A DNA stretch of 64,000 nucleotides from the NCBI GenBank assembly GCA_001414485.1, contig LLEY01000084.1, positions 124,001 through 188,000 on the forward strand, given 5' to 3'. A program made the position numbers and the translations under genes. This DNA comes from Calycina herbarum. Its lineage: Eukaryota; Ascomycota; Leotiomycetes; Helotiales; Pezizellaceae. How positions within the stretch are numbered: the stretch's first letter is position 1; the number at the start of each line of letters is the position of its first letter. Shown in pieces: positions 23,756 through 36,487 of the stretch. The notes beneath the pieces were generated by a model, which did no database searches, was not told the DNA's origin, and was given only the letters and a program-made list of their open reading frames with translations.

Positions 23756-25239
23756 ATGGAAACGATAGCTCATTTTTTATATTATGCTGCACTTGTCTTC
23801 TTTTTTGCGGCAGGATTTGCTCTTCGGTCTACCAAATTTGGAAAGCATCTCAGTAGCCATAGAGTTTTGCAAGACTGGCTACTTCCTAGCTCGGAGACAA
23901 CAAGACTGGCCTCGAAGATTGGCCTCGAAAACCTCGAAACGACAGTCCAATCTGTTGTACGCACCTACTCGATTGATTGGTGGAAGAACGAGACCCTCTT
24001 TCAACTCGAAAGACGTGCCATTTTTAGCAAGGTTGGTCTCCGAAAAGCCAGAAACTCAGCAGTACTGACATTGGATTTGTAGACATGGCTCTTTGTGACA
24101 CACAGCTGTCGATTTCGAAAAGCAGGCGACTACCGTACTTTTGAAATTGTAGGCTTTTCAGTCATCGTCATATTAGGAAAGGACCATCAACTTCGAGCTT
24201 TTCAGAATGTCTGCCGACATCGCGCATACCAAGTGGCGAAGAAAGAATGTGGAAGTTCAACTGTGCTGGGGTGTAGGTACCATGGGTAAGTCATTCCTCT
24301 AGAAGAAGATACTTTTTCTTGCGCTTCCGAAGGATTTTAGCAGCGCGTAAATCCTATTTGAAGAATGGAACTGACTCTAAGGTCTTGTGAAATAGGTGGA
24401 GTTACGACACCCGCGGAAAGTTGATCAAGGCGCCGGAGTTCGAAAATGTACCAGACTTCGACAAGAGCAAAAACAGCCTGTGGCAAGTCAAATTGGAAAT
24501 CAGAAACGGACTGGTTTTCATCAACATGGAGTCCACCGAGAATACCCACACTCTTGACTCAAACACCCCCGCAACTGCGGTTCCAAATATGAGAACCACA
24601 AACTTGAAGTGTGTTATGGAATGGAAGATCGATGGTCGCTTCAATTGGAAACTTGCAGGTAAGCTGAACACTCTGTCATGAGTGTCACTCTTTTGCTGAC
24701 CATTATCTTTAGGCACTTCTCTGTTGCCAAACCAGAGTGGCATAACGTCTTGGTTAACCCTCTCTCGCTTTGGCCATCGAAAAGAGAACTTGGAGTACAC
24801 AGCCGTCATTGACAGCCAAAGTTCCGGAGCTCTCCTAACTCTTCGATTTCTGCCCAAATCCGCGACAACCACAACCATCGAGTGTGTTGCATACAAGCAT
24901 GGCCCCTCGAGTTCTGAATCGGAATTTGAAATTATGAGAAAAGCAGTTCATGACAAGATCAAGGAGCTTGAGATACAGCAGAAACGACTTCTTCAACACC
25001 GCAACGGTGAAGGGGAAACAGCGAAGGCCAATTTTGACCGACAAATAGAAATACGACAGACCCTGAAGACGCACGCAGACGAAGAACACAAACTCGGGGA
25101 GGAGATCCAGCCTGCAGCTCAATCTCAGTCCGTGACATCGGAAGGGAAACGAGACGATGAATTTTGTCGCGATTTGGGGGCAGGCAAGGGAAGCAGATCG
25201 ATATGCAGTGCAAGTGCGCAAGGTCTTCTTGATTGGTAA
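23756..25239 (+). CDS. membrane-anchored Rieske [2Fe-2S] protein lacking the catalytic-iron domain
   Basis: Predicted 422 residues from exons 23756-24031, 24083-24285, 24396-24658 and 24713-25239. A hydrophobic segment at residues 8-24 looks like a membrane anchor. Residues 70-92 repeat the oxygenase N-terminal theme (DWWKNETLFQLERRAIFSK). The Rieske motif is complete: C136-R-H138, 17 residues, C156-R-Y-H159. After FNWKLAG, where ring-hydroxylating oxygenases continue with the H-x4-H iron site, this protein goes to a different segment and a Lys/Glu/Gln-rich, probably coiled C-terminus. No facial-triad motif is present. Fungal proteins with a Rieske domain and no obvious iron site exist and are uncharacterised. 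It may pass electrons to a partner, and the adjacent gene is the obvious candidate. Confidence 0.8.
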
Positions 25240-26178
25240 ACATGACCCCACCAGGCAAAGCCGGTAACATCTGTGTGCAAGAGGACCTGGATGCAGGTTT
25301 TGTTGTAAGATGAAGGACACTGGGATTGCAACAACCCAAGTTCATAACCACGTAATACTCAGCTCAATTGAAGGTTATAGGCATGTAATAATCTTTTTAA
25401 AAAAGTATTCCAAGTTGCCATACTCATGTAACTCATTGGCTGAGAGAAACAAGTACAAAAAACTTTCATTTTCCACCTTCATTTTCTGCTTATAGCCACG
25501 TGAGCCCCCATTCCTCAGCCACACCTGCATTGTTCTGTCATATGGTACGCTTTTTTCACCAATTGTATACCGACTTAACCTGTTCTGTTGCTGTTGAACT
25601 ATCTTCTTCGAAAATGCTCAGAATAACAAACTTATCTCAATGATGTTCCAAGATCTTAAAAAATAGATCCTTTTCGAGAATCGAAATAGAGCTCATCAAA
25701 TATGATTATCGAGAGACTACAATATCTAAGTTAGTTAAAGACACACATATGATATGCTATTTTTAAGTTATGGCGGAATTTGTAAGTGTCTAGATACAAT
25801 TGACATATCAAATAGAATATTGAAATCTCTTCTGTTGCACTCGTTATCACCCAAACGTTCTAGTATCGTCTATTCATCGCTTGAGGATAGCCAGACCCCG
25901 ATTTCGAAGAACTTTTCGCTCAACCATAGAATTCTTGCTCACACGCCAGACATGATCAGTATTTCCACTCTGCTTTGCTAAACACTTTTCTTTTTCAAAG
26001 CAAGCACTTGAACCCCAGAAACACTCGCGCTCGTTTTGGCCCCAACCCCGGAAACGGGTTACCCCAAAATCTACAGCTTACTAGCAACTTTTAGCCTTTA
26101 CTTTGAGACCAACTCTCATAAACCATAATCTCATTAACAAATACATTCAGTTTCCCCTCTTTCCCACCACCTTCACCC
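25240..26178. other. intergenic
   Basis: 3' flanks of the Rieske gene and of the minus-strand esterase. The short plus frame at 25754-25981 has no motif. Nothing further is recognised. Confidence 0.5.
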
Positions 26179-27937
26179 TCAAACACAAACCCAATTCTCC
26201 ATCACATTCCCATCCCCACCCAAAAACCTATTAACACCCGGAAAAGCACAATGCCTCCTCCTCCTCTCCACCACACCCCCTTGAACATCCCCCACAAACT
26301 TCGTCCCCTCAATCGTCACAGGTTCCCTCTTCCTCTCAACCCACTCCACAATAGCAGCAAGTACATTCCCCTCCCTCGTCCACCCCGCATCACCCAAAGA
26401 AGATTGTCCTATCATCCAAGCCCCGGGTCCGGTGTTACAATGATTCATCCCGGAGATTTGGAAGTATTTTAGGTAGGTATTAAGTTCCTTTTCAGGAGTG
26501 GATTCGAGGAGATGATTGTAGAGACGGTTTGTAGCGTAGGAGGTTATTTGTTGGTCTTGGAGGCCGTGGTAGATTATCATCTTTCCGTTGTTGTTTTGGA
26601 AGGGGGTGAGGGTTTGGGGGTATGTTTGGACATTAAAAGGGTTGGTGGTTTGGGCGAGGGTTATATCTTGGGGAGTGAAAGTTGAGGGATCCCAGAGGGG
26701 GTTTTTGTGGATGACGTAGCGGAACCAATCCTTTGGGTATATTAGACGAACGATTTAAGAATAAAATAGGGAGAGGGGGAACTTACAAGCGAATAAGCAA
26801 ACATTTTCCCATTGTAAAACCCCGTCGAAGCCGCGAGCTCACTCCCTGGTTGCATCCCAGGGTAAACCAACTCCCCACCCTCCTCAAGTAAGGGCTGGAA
26901 AACACTCCTCACAATCTCAACCTGGGCAGCATTCAAACACGCAGTACTATTGGTAGCCCACTCCCCACAAAGGAGAGTTTCAGGGTGGAAATCACATTCC
27001 CAAGGATTCTCTAACACCCCGTCCCTAACCCCGTCATTAAAATCACACTGCTTCAAAACTTCCTCATGAATTAACCCCTTCCACGTGTCTGGCGTGATGA
27101 AATTTGGAGAATCAGGGGAGCCAGTTTTGTTGAAAAAGGATGCACGCCAAGATGTCATGTTATTGAAATTCGAAGCTGGTGCTCCGATGACGATTCCATC
27201 ATAATCTTGAGGATACAACCCGGCGGCTTTGAGACCCTGACGACCGCCCCCAGAACATCCTAGGAAGTAGGAGTGTTTTGGGTGTTCGTGGTAGAATTTT
27301 GAAAGGAGGGTTTTGGCTATGGTTGTTGAGGTATGGAGGCTGAGTTTTGGTTAGGATTGCAGAATAAAGGGGGAAGGGACGCACGCTCGGAATACGTAGT
27401 CTCGTAAGACTTCGTCGTTGTTGAGGAAGGAGGTCCCTCCTGTGCCGTTGTGGCCATTATTGGAGCCTACGGTTGCGAACCCGTATTTTGCGCCGTAGTT
27501 GATATCTGTAGAAGTTTGAATTTAGTGAAATAGGTAATATGAGTGATATGATTACCTTCATATTTCGTGCACCCATCAATTCCACCATTCCCCGTAGCAA
27601 GAAATCGACCCGTCCAATTCGACGGAAGCCAAACTTCAGATAGAACGTTGGATCTGCTCGAAGTAGTTGTATTCAAAGCGATACGACAGATGTCTACAGA
27701 AACGGTCTGATTCGGACGATTGCAACTTGGATCATTCGATGGATACAATATTGTCTGACCGGCTAAAATAAATTCTTGCGCATTTATAGTTGCATTCGCG
27801 ATGTAATTGAGGGGTTCAAACTCCAAGCATTTCAACTCAAAGTGCGATTGATAGGTTTCTGTGAGTCCAAATACCAATGGGTACATGGAGGCGAAATAGG
27901 CCATTGTTGCCATTTGAAAGTGCACCATCTTGAACAT
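26179..27937 (-). CDS. tannase/feruloyl esterase family enzyme
   Basis: A secreted alpha/beta-hydrolase that cleaves galloyl or feruloyl esters, 535 residues from exons 27556-27937, 27385-27505, 26787-27339 and 26179-26730. The introns are short (45-56 nt). The N-terminus is hydrophobic, consistent with a signal peptide. The nucleophile is in GCSGGGRQG (C196-S197). Asp411 lies in HGLQDQQITS and His449-Cys450 in GMNHCNTG, reproducing the CS-D-HC arrangement in which a disulfide ties Ser and His. The C-terminus (RRRRHCAFPGVNRFLGGDG) is family-typical. Many NxT/NxS sites fit a glycosylated extracellular protein. It probably acts on plant phenolic esters; the exact substrate is unknown. Confidence 0.93.
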
Positions 27938-29196
27938 TGGGACTTCTCAAAAAACCGAAAGTCAAGACGCGGTGAGGAAATACATTTGGGAGCGCGTTTT
28001 CCTCATAAGGTTTGTGAGACGGAAAATTTGTGGAATTTTGGAAAGAGCGTTCTCGGAAAAGTGCAAAGTATTGAATACCAAGCACCTGAATGCCTGAATG
28101 GGGTAGATTTCCGACCCCGCATTCCATATCCTGTCTCATTGGCGGAATGGGGTATTTCGGAAATACCTTCTCGTCACCGAATGTACGATGTGACGAATGG
28201 TTTACCATTTGATCTTTGAAATGTACAGAAGTGATTGCTCGAAAGTTACATGAGATTATTCATTGACAATTGTCTAGATCCAAAATGAGATTGATGAAGA
28301 ACGAGAGCAGGATATACGGGAGGGAGGGGAGGGGAAAACGAAAGTAGTAGTTCTTAGAAGCTTCGTCTTCTTTTCCCACTCCGAGCCCAAAACCAATTGA
28401 AAACACATCGGCAACGAGTTGGTTCTATTAAACAAGAAGCAGTCATGAAAAGCCAGGTATCTCGTGACGAGTCCCTGTCCTCCAGTTCTCCCATCATCAG
28501 ATGCCAGCAACAGGAGACGGCAAAGGAACTCTCCAGTCATTCTCAGTCACAAACGAAGGCCCCCTTCTATTGAACTATTGAGTAGTTTGCGACTATGCTG
28601 GTGGGGTGACCGAGTATATGACTGTACCAGATGACATGGCGATGCAGTTACGTACTCGTAACACCATACACATGCTTAGAAGGGCTCGTACAAACATTGC
28701 GCAATCATGGAGATGGTAAAGCTGGAACAAATAGGCAACACGCAGAAGAGAATAGTAATTTTAAAAACCTCGTAACTTGCTGGGCACAACGATGGAAAGA
28801 ATGAGGGGATTTGGAGAATACGAAAAAGATAGAAAGGAGTGATGGTCTTCTCTCGTGATGAAGAATGAAGAGTGTTGTCCCTGCATGTTCACCAGGGGAA
28901 AAGTTCCAATGACGCAGTTTCGTCATCTCTTGGCGCTGAGTCGGCAACTCGGATTTTTCCCTGTCAACCGCCATGGATGCTGAGAAGGAGAAGAGTGAAC
29001 GGGCAACTCGCACGTACGTATACGTGTGAGTCTGTCTTGAAATTAAATGTCTTATACTTGAAAAAACAACAACATCTTCGTCTTTGACAAAACCATCCAA
29101 GACCGAAGCGCCGACATTCATGCATCAAAAACGAGAGCGAAGGCAACACCCGAAACCCTATCGCGAGCACAACGAGCAGCAAACTTTCGCCTTTAG
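27938..29196. other. divergent intergenic region (esterase / polyphosphatase)
   Basis: Upstream DNA of two divergent genes. Open frames on either strand here (for example 28705-29121) show no motif. Nothing else is seen. Confidence 0.5.
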
Positions 29197-30350
29197 ATGA
29201 ACTCCCATAAAGGATCACGAATGCCTCTCCTCCCCGAGCACGACGTTGGCATGCCCCTTAAAACCTCGAATCCCTGGAGTCTGAAGAGGATGTTGGGCTA
29301 TTTGGCAGCCCTCCTCGGCTTGTCCTGGGGCGCATACTACCTCTGGACACCACGAACAATCCCCCAAGAAGAATGGGTTTCGGAATCAACACCCATAGCA
29401 GAAGAAGTTGGAGGAGAAGCATATGGATCCAACGCGCAGCCAACCTTCAAGGGCATGATCAAATTGATGGACCTCTCCCCAAAATACATACCTCAAACAG
29501 GCAAACATCGAAACTCCGGCAGACTGGTGATAGTAGGAGATGTCCACGGAATGAAGGACTCCCTGGTAGAACTACTGGAAAAGGTCAGCTTCAACGAGAA
29601 ACACGACCACCTGATCCTCGCAGGCGACATGATCTCCAAAGGTCCCGATTCTCCCGGCGTCGTCGACCTAGCCATGAAACTGGGCGCAACAGGCGTCCGC
29701 GGAAACCACGAAGATAGAATTATCCTCGCACACGCAGACATGGAGGCCGAACATCTACAACTCGGTACTCCGGGTCCGCGAGAATCGTCGGAGAAAGAAC
29801 AGGATCTTTTGGAGGAGGAGAGTTTCTCGCATGGGGATTACAAGGATCGGAAGCTGGTGAAGGAACTTGGGGAGAAGAGAATTAGATGGCTAAAGAAATG
29901 TCCGGTTATTTTGAGGGTCGGGAAGTTGGGGGATATGGGTGAGGTGGTGGTGGTTCATGCTGGGCTTACGCCTGGTGTGAAGCTACAGAAGCAGGACCCT
30001 GTGCTAGTTATGAATATGCGGACCGTTAAGAATGGCGTGCCTAGTGACCAGAGGGATGGGACTCCGTGGACTAAGGTTTGTTTGCGCTGATTACTTTGCC
30101 ATGTCTGAAATGCTAATTGATATTCCAGGTTTGGAACCAATACCAGAAATCGCTTCACAAGAAGGATCGTTCGACGGTCATTTACGGCCACGATTCCAAG
30201 CGAGGACTTCAGATGAAAAAATACAGTATGGGAATAGACACGGGCTGCCTGAAGGGTGGGAAACTCTCCGCGTTGGTGATTGAGGGCGGACATTCGGATC
30301 ACAAACATAAACTTTACCACGTGGGCTGTAAAGATGGCAGACAAAAGTAG
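29197..30350 (+). CDS. Ppn2-like calcineurin-type metallophosphatase
   Basis: 366 residues from exons 29197-30075 and 30129-30350. A single hydrophobic segment at about 32-49 predicts a membrane anchor with the phosphatase domain on the far side. The metallophosphatase core is complete: GDVHG (D115, H117), GDMISKGP (D144), GNHED (N170, H171), then VVVHAGLTPG and VIYGHDSKRG with the late metal-binding histidines. The order and the N-terminal anchor match yeast Ppn2/YNL217W, a zinc-dependent vacuolar endopolyphosphatase, so polyphosphate cleavage in the vacuole is the best guess. An in-frame ATG at 29221 is an alternative start that would shorten the protein by eight residues. Confidence 0.9.
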
Positions 30351-31281
30351 AGATGGAGAGAAGATAGGATGAGATTGCATTCAAATTAGCAGGTTTGGGA
30401 AAGATACAAAAGATACCATGGGCTCTGGAGTTTTGGGATATAGACATTTGGCATTTTACTGGAGCATCATCGATAGTATTTCTTCTTCTTGTAGGTGTAT
30501 TGTACATTCGAGTGTAGAATTATTGGGCGACACTATATATGAATTTCTGGTCTCTCTGGTCATTGGGGATTGCCTTGTGTTGTGAGGTATGTTTATTTTC
30601 ATTTTCTAAGAGGCTTGGCCATTACTTGTCGCCATTCTTTCAAGCTTTCTAGGATGATTAGTTCCAAATGATCAGGATGATGTTCTAAAATGCTGTAGCC
30701 AGATAAGATAACCGGTTCCATTTTGCGAGTTCGTCTTGACTCTTGAAGAATGAAACCTTTCAAGTGTTCAAGGCAGCTGGGACAATGACCCTTCATCAAC
30801 CCAGATCATCTTGGTTACTCATTTCAATTATTCTTGCCATCTGGATTGATCAAGCTCCAAACCAATTCCCCTCCCATCCTCTCCTCTCTCCCCAAAAGCA
30901 TCCCGATCCTCAGTTCAGATCCTCAGTCTCACAACATCGGGGAGTGCCTCGCTCCTTCCCTCTCAATGTATCAACACCACCTCGCCACCCACCTCGCTCC
31001 TTCCTTTTCCTCCTTAAACTAGTCCGACCCCGCTCGTCTTCCCATTTTTCCCTTCCTCTTCTTCTTCTTCCAAACAACAACATCTATCAACATTCATCGC
31101 TTCTCTCGCTTGCATCATCATCCAACGTTCAAGTATCATTCATTCCATCACTTGAGATCATCTGCAACCCGCTTTCGAAGCCTTTCTCTCAGAGACTGCA
31201 AGTTTTCCCTTTGCTCTGGGGATTTGGGGATCTCGTTGAGGCTTTTGCTGATGGGCTTGGTAGCTTGATTCGATCTCCCCG
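30351..31281. other. intergenic with pyrimidine-rich promoter
   Basis: After the phosphatase 3' UTR, 30850-31260 is strongly CT-rich (CCTCTTCTTCTTCTTCC and similar) and probably forms the promoter and 5' leader of the gene starting at 31282. An open frame of 188 codons at 30743-31309 is a by-product of this composition. Confidence 0.45.
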
Positions 31282-31956
31282 ATGTCCTCCAAATACACTG
31301 TCATCATGAGGTTCTGCCGGGCTTTGTTTTACGTCATGACAATAGCTGTTGTTATTTTGTCAATTGCACTCCATCGTTTTCCCTGCCCTGATGGAAAATG
31401 GGGGTTTTGCAAACAAAAGGCCATACAAACCCACCAAAGATATCGGACATCTCAACAATTTGGTGCCAATACTCGGCCTTCATCCTCTCCGTCTGCTCCA
31501 GATTCAAAGAATTGTCACCTCACCACACGGCAGTTATTTGAACCATTCCAGGTTCCACCACATACCTACACATTTGATCCGGCCTGTCTCTCAAAAATCC
31601 CTAACGACAAAGCCATTTATCTAGGGATTATCAAAAAGTTGAAGAAGCGCTTCTCATACGTGGAGGATGGCGTTCATGAAGGTAATTCATAAGCCCATTA
31701 TCCTTGTTCTCATACAACTTCTCACTGTTGTCTAGGACCAATGAAAGACTGGGCAAATGCGCTGATAAAGGAGATCCGAGTTGAGTTGAACAAATTGAAA
31801 AAGGACGTTCTTGCTGGGAAAATTGGAAGCTATATGGAATTTATGCAACGCGTGCAGTCCTTGATGGATACTTACAGAAAAAAGATGCAAATTATTGTGG
31901 ATAAGTTTGATGATCCTTCAGGTCAGGGGCGTCTTGAGCTACTTCAATGGGTCTGA
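31282..31956 (+). CDS. hypothetical single-pass membrane or secreted protein
   Basis: 206 residues from exons 31282-31681 and 31736-31956, intron 54 nt with a canonical TAG end. The N-terminus has one hydrophobic stretch at about 13-30 (LFYVMTIAVVILSIALH), which could be a signal peptide or an anchor. A Ser/Gln-rich middle follows, then a Lys-rich helical C-terminal half (IKEIRVELNKLKKDVLAG, MQRVQSLMDTYRKKMQ) that may form coiled coil. I recognise no family. Frame continuity across the intron supports a real gene. Confidence 0.6.
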
Positions 31957-34900
31957 GAGTGGTGGTGGGTTTCCATGAGCGTTTTCTATATTTATGATAG
32001 ACTTTGAGCGTAATTGTTTCAACTTCTTTGAGCCAATTGAAATCATTAAGCCAATTTTTCTTGCGAGATGATTTGGAACAATTGAAAGTATTAACCGAGA
32101 TTCTCTGGAAAAATGAGCTTCGGTTATTCGAAAAGGTTGGCACAATGAGAGATAGATGGGGGTTATGAATCTGAAATATGTACAGCTGTTGTATTGCCCT
32201 TTGCGAGAGGGTGTGGGGATTGGGAAGTGACCATGATTGAATTGCTGTGCCCTGCTCCACGAATTATTTAATCAAGACTTGGGAAATGAATTGTATTATT
32301 TTGGAGGCTTGAAGAATTGGAATTATGCTGGCATTATTCTTCTGGAGGAAGTTGGGCAAATATGGACTTTGAGATTCTTGTGAGGTTTTGGTGTGTTGGT
32401 GGTGTGGGATGGAAGGGTTGGGGATGGGCTGAGGTGGGTTTGGTTTGTTTTGCGAGTTTTGTTGTTCTTGGGTCTTTTAAAGGGCTTGGATGATTTGGTT
32501 TTTGATGGGTTTACTTTTTAAGAGGGGTTAGGAGAATTTGGGGATTGGGAAGTGGGTTGAGGGTATTGTTTGTGAATTCTTGTGGTGGTGTGAAAGTATA
32601 CTCACTTCTGTTGTTTTTACGTACTTGATTTGGAATTTGTTGATTAATTGTGGAAATTATTCGGGTTGTAATTTAAGGTGAAGATTTCTGAAAGACTTGT
32701 GTGGAGGATGAAAATGGGGTGGTGGATAGTTTGGATTCGTGGCTGCCTACTTAGCCTTGTTGCTTCAATTTTTTCGGTTAATTTGTTTGGGTTATGTTAG
32801 ATCGTTAGGATAAGGAGGGTTAGGGGATAAGTAAGTATGAAGCTGATCGAAGTGTTTGAATGTGAGGTGGTGATTTGAGCTTGAGATGTGTTTGAATTGA
32901 GATGTGATGGTGGGTTTTTTGCGTTTGAAGTCTGGAGTGGGGTTGATAAGAAGTGGATGTAAAAAGTCCGGATTTTTTCTCGCCTACTACTCTCTCTTTA
33001 TTCTGAGCTCTTGGGCTGATTACTTGGAATCATGCTAGCTGGTTGGAAGGTTTCGGTGCTGGCTTTAGATGTGAAGGGTTTGATGGAAAGTGGGAATCTG
33101 GGTGAATACTTGGATCTGTACTTGTCTACATATCACTCGTTGTTCAAAAGTTTTGAGCTAATTATTCCGAATTAAGGGAGATGGTTAGGATAACGAGGGG
33201 TAAGGGGGGGTGGTACGAAAGGGAAGTATTTGGTGTTGTAGCTTTTGGGGTTTGGGCTTTTGACGACTTGAGGAATGGAATTAGCTCTATGATACTTGAC
33301 AATTGACTGACCGACACCCACTAATTTGTAGGGTGCCACTAAATTTCCTGCCAATGAATCTTCGTCAAGAAAGAAATCCCAAGTAAAGTATTTGTATACG
33401 CAGCACTCGTCTAGATTCTCCGTGTTGACAAGGAGTCTGTGTTGAAGTTCAAGGCGTCGTTCGAAATGAACCGTAAGTCGACTGGGATACCGGACATCCA
33501 ACATCTGGTCGAGCAACCGGCTGCGAGTTTCTTCTCGGGCATGGGGCATCTTATATGCGGAATTAATCAAGAAAATAGTCGATGATCTTCTAGTAATTTG
33601 CCAAGGTTATGATCTGTGTACGGTGTGCGGTGTGCGGAGGATGGAGGTCTCTTTGGATTGGTTTTCTTAGACCTCACAGGGGGTCAGCTCTTCTTCAACT
33701 GCATTGGGGGTCTCATTGGGTGTGGTAGGTGGATTGACTGTTGTGACAAGGCGGGTGTTCTTCGCCGTTTCAAGTGTCGTTGGTGCTGTTAGTCAAGTTG
33801 GCAAATGTTGATTGGATTATACTTACTTCTATGGATGCAGAGCCATCGAACTCCCCGCTGGGGAAGAAAGCTCCTTTTAAAAACGAATCCTTAAGCTACC
33901 CGTTCCCATATTTTTACCTACGCAAGGACCTTCCTTTGCTATATTCTCATTAGCAATATCTGACCAATTCCTATATTCTAGCACTTCACTTTCCCCTCTA
34001 CGACCTCAAGTCAGGTGAGAGAGTGGAAAGGGAACTTGTAGGAAATGAAAAAGGGTATCGATTGGGGGTTTCTCGGATATGGAGGGGAAAAGGTAGCGTG
34101 AGGCTACCTTATTATTTGGTACTGGGAAATGGGGCACCCGAAGAAGGGGGGGCTCTCCCGGGTGGAAATACGGACATTTTTCCCGTTCCGGGGAGAGGCG
34201 GGTGTTGGACTCCATGTCGGTTGGTCCGGGTCAGTTTTTGTGCTACGTAAGTAAAGTACCCCTGATAATTCGAGAAAGGGGTTTATATTCTGAAGGTAAG
34301 TGGTTCGTGAGGGAGAGGGTTCAATGGTTTTTGTTCTGGTTGCGTGTTGTGTGAGTCAACTTAGCTGGGCGCAAAGAGTAATTGGTGGTCGATTCTCGAT
34401 CCTCCGACCGGGCCAAATCACAATTAAACTGTTATTCTATGCCTTAGGAATAGCGTTTGATATTACGTCTTTTCAATGTGGTTTTATAGTTAAGTGAAAG
34501 CAATGCTCCTTTTCAAACTCGCTTAATTTATGGTGTTCTGCCAACCCAGCGGGTTTTAGTGATAATTCTTGACTCTAAAACAACAAGGGTGGAATTCCGG
34601 TCGCGTGTGCATTTTTCTGGGGAAGAGAGCCTAGGAAGGTTAGTGGATCCTACTAGTGTGGCTCCAGGTCCAAGTTTCTCCTGTTTAAGGGCTCTAGCCA
34701 CGCTTATGGTCGCTAGCCATTGTTCCATTTCACCAAGTTTGGTTTATAAAAGTCATAGAACAACCGGAAAGATTATGCGGAATAGTTCAGGATAATCGGA
34801 AACAGGATTTCTTAACTCTCCTTAACCTTTTCGATGTTGCGCTTATCTGATAATGGCTCGCCTACTACTTTAGTTAAATACGTGATGAAATATGACGGGT

Positions 34901-35046
34901 CCTTAGAACGAGATTTCCACGTCACAATCCGAGTCACATTTCCGGGCAGATTTATTATTTATAACGGATCGATTCTTTCCCACCATCTCCCAAAACCTCT
35001 CCACCTGAGAAATAACATTGCTTTTCATTAATTTCAACAACGCAAA
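31957..35046. other. long intergenic region with G+T-skewed tract
   Basis: Holds no convincing gene. From about 32280 to 33060 the plus strand is markedly rich in G and T and poor in C. Around 33620-33890 the minus strand has a splice-like GTAAGT...CTAACAG pair and an open frame ending APTTLETAKNTRLVTT..., but no consistent model with a start codon could be built. 34000-35040 has nothing clear. Confidence 0.4.
33172..33549 (-). CDS. doubtful small hypothetical protein
   Basis: An open frame with an ATG at 33549 encodes 125 residues. The first 60 (MPHAREETRSRLLDQML..., HFERRLELQHRLLVN) look coding; the end is Pro-rich and does not. No family is recognised, and it could be part of a larger spliced gene whose other exons lie near 33650-33890. 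Confidence 0.25.
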   Translation of the reverse strand: MPHAREETRSRLLDQMLDVRYPSRLTVHFERRLELQHRLLVNTENLDECCVYKYFTWDFFLDEDSLAGNLVAPYKLVGVGQSIVKYHRANSIPQVVKSPNPKSYNTKYFPFVPPPLTPRYPNHLP

Positions 35047-36487
35047 ATGACGAAATTGCGACCGGCGAAGAGACTGAAGGCAACAGCCTCGCTTGAGGAT
35101 TTGCAGAAGGAAAGGGATGAGTTGGCGAACAGTGTGCAGTGTAAGAGGATGGTTCTCAAGGAATTGAATTCTTTTGAAGTTAGGTAAGAATTTTTCCTAT
35201 TGAGATTATCCGAGAAAGATGGGATGGTTGAAACATATATCTTCCAAGTCTCTCCAAACCCCAGGAGAATTGAGCTACATATTCTCTCTTTTCCCCGGCC
35301 CACCTTTTGGATTATTGAGCTTAACAAATTCCAGATATTGGGAGTACCGAGTCGAAATCACGAATCTTATCGAGAAGTTCCTGGAACTAGAATACCAAAT
35401 CGAGGGATCGAATTTTCGACAACACCCACATATCATGACACCCTGGTCGGAATATCCAAAGGCACTTTCCTTTGTGGAACAAATCGAGTGCGCGAGATTC
35501 GATCGGAAATTGTGTATCAAGCAAGTCGCGAGACATGGACTCAGAATACAAAGTGTCATTAAACCACAGAGACCATTTGTGGAGTTCTTTGCAAAACAGA
35601 AGAACATGTTTGGTGTAGAAGCTGGAGCAAAAGAGAGAATTTTGGCTCAAAAAGCAAAGTTTGTGGATGAATTGATCATCTCCTATAACTCCACGCACCC
35701 AGATCCCTGTCGCATGAGCTTATGGTGTCCGATCCAAGGACGTTATGATTGGGCAAGAATGGAAGACAAGCATCTTTTCAAATGGGAAAGAGGCCATGGA
35801 ATCATGCGTTCCATATTCGGTCCTTCGGCAGAAAACGATTTATTCTCACCCAAGAATGGATTAATCATTTCCAGTGAAGTAAACCGGATGTTCAATCTCG
35901 GTCTGTTTGTATTAGTTCCAGATGTCGATTCTCCCGAATCGATCGAGCAATGGGATGAAGCAACGACAAAGGAGTATAAAGTTAAAGTTTTGGATCCTAA
36001 ACATTATCATATGAAGGATTATATTTCTGCAAATGACGACGACTTTAAGAAATGGGGGGATTTGGATGGGACCAAGGTTCAATTCCGGAATGAGTTTAGG
36101 CCGGCAGAAAAATTTCTTTTTTGGCACTATTGTGTTAGTGTTTTGAGGAGGTCATGGGTGCGTGATAGGGACTCGGGAGTCCTAGAGGGAATTTGTAAGG
36201 GGGCCTGGCCAGTATCCGGGAGTTATATGTATCGAAAGAGTTTGTTGGCTTTCCAGGATGAAATTGGAAGCGGGATCTCTCTTTTGCAAGGAGCTATTGA
36301 TAAGGAGAGTACGGGAGCGGAGAGAGATGAGACGGCACTTATTGCTGCTGTTGAGCAGATAAGGCAGACTGCTGTGGCGTGTAATGAGTCGCCTGAATTG
36401 TTGGGGAAAGGGGAAGTCCTGATGTCGTGTGCGCTTGAGGACAGCGATGACAAGGACGAGAGTGAGGACGATGACTGTCTTCTATGA
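35047..36487 (+). CDS. fungal HNH-type endonuclease-domain protein
   Basis: 429 residues from exons 35047-35183 and 35335-36487; the 151-nt intron is fixed by frame continuity (EVR|YWEYRVE). The N-terminus is a basic, probably coiled region (LEDLQKERDELAN). The centre matches the fungal HNH_2-like pattern: LWCPIQGRYDWARMEDKHLF, IFGPSAENDLFSPKNGLII, then EVNRMFNLGLFVLVPD, followed by a typical FRPAEKFLFWHYCVSVLRR. The first His (in DKHLF) and the central Asn are present, but the last metal-binding His is not obvious, so nuclease activity is uncertain. The C-terminus is very acidic (DSDDKDESEDDD). Such proteins are expanded in filamentous ascomycetes and are mostly uncharacterised. It sits next to a dead HET gene. 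Confidence 0.8.

Noticed and set aside
30743..31309. 188-codon frame rich in Ser, Pro and Leu
   Set aside because: Explained by CT-rich promoter composition upstream of the 31282 gene.
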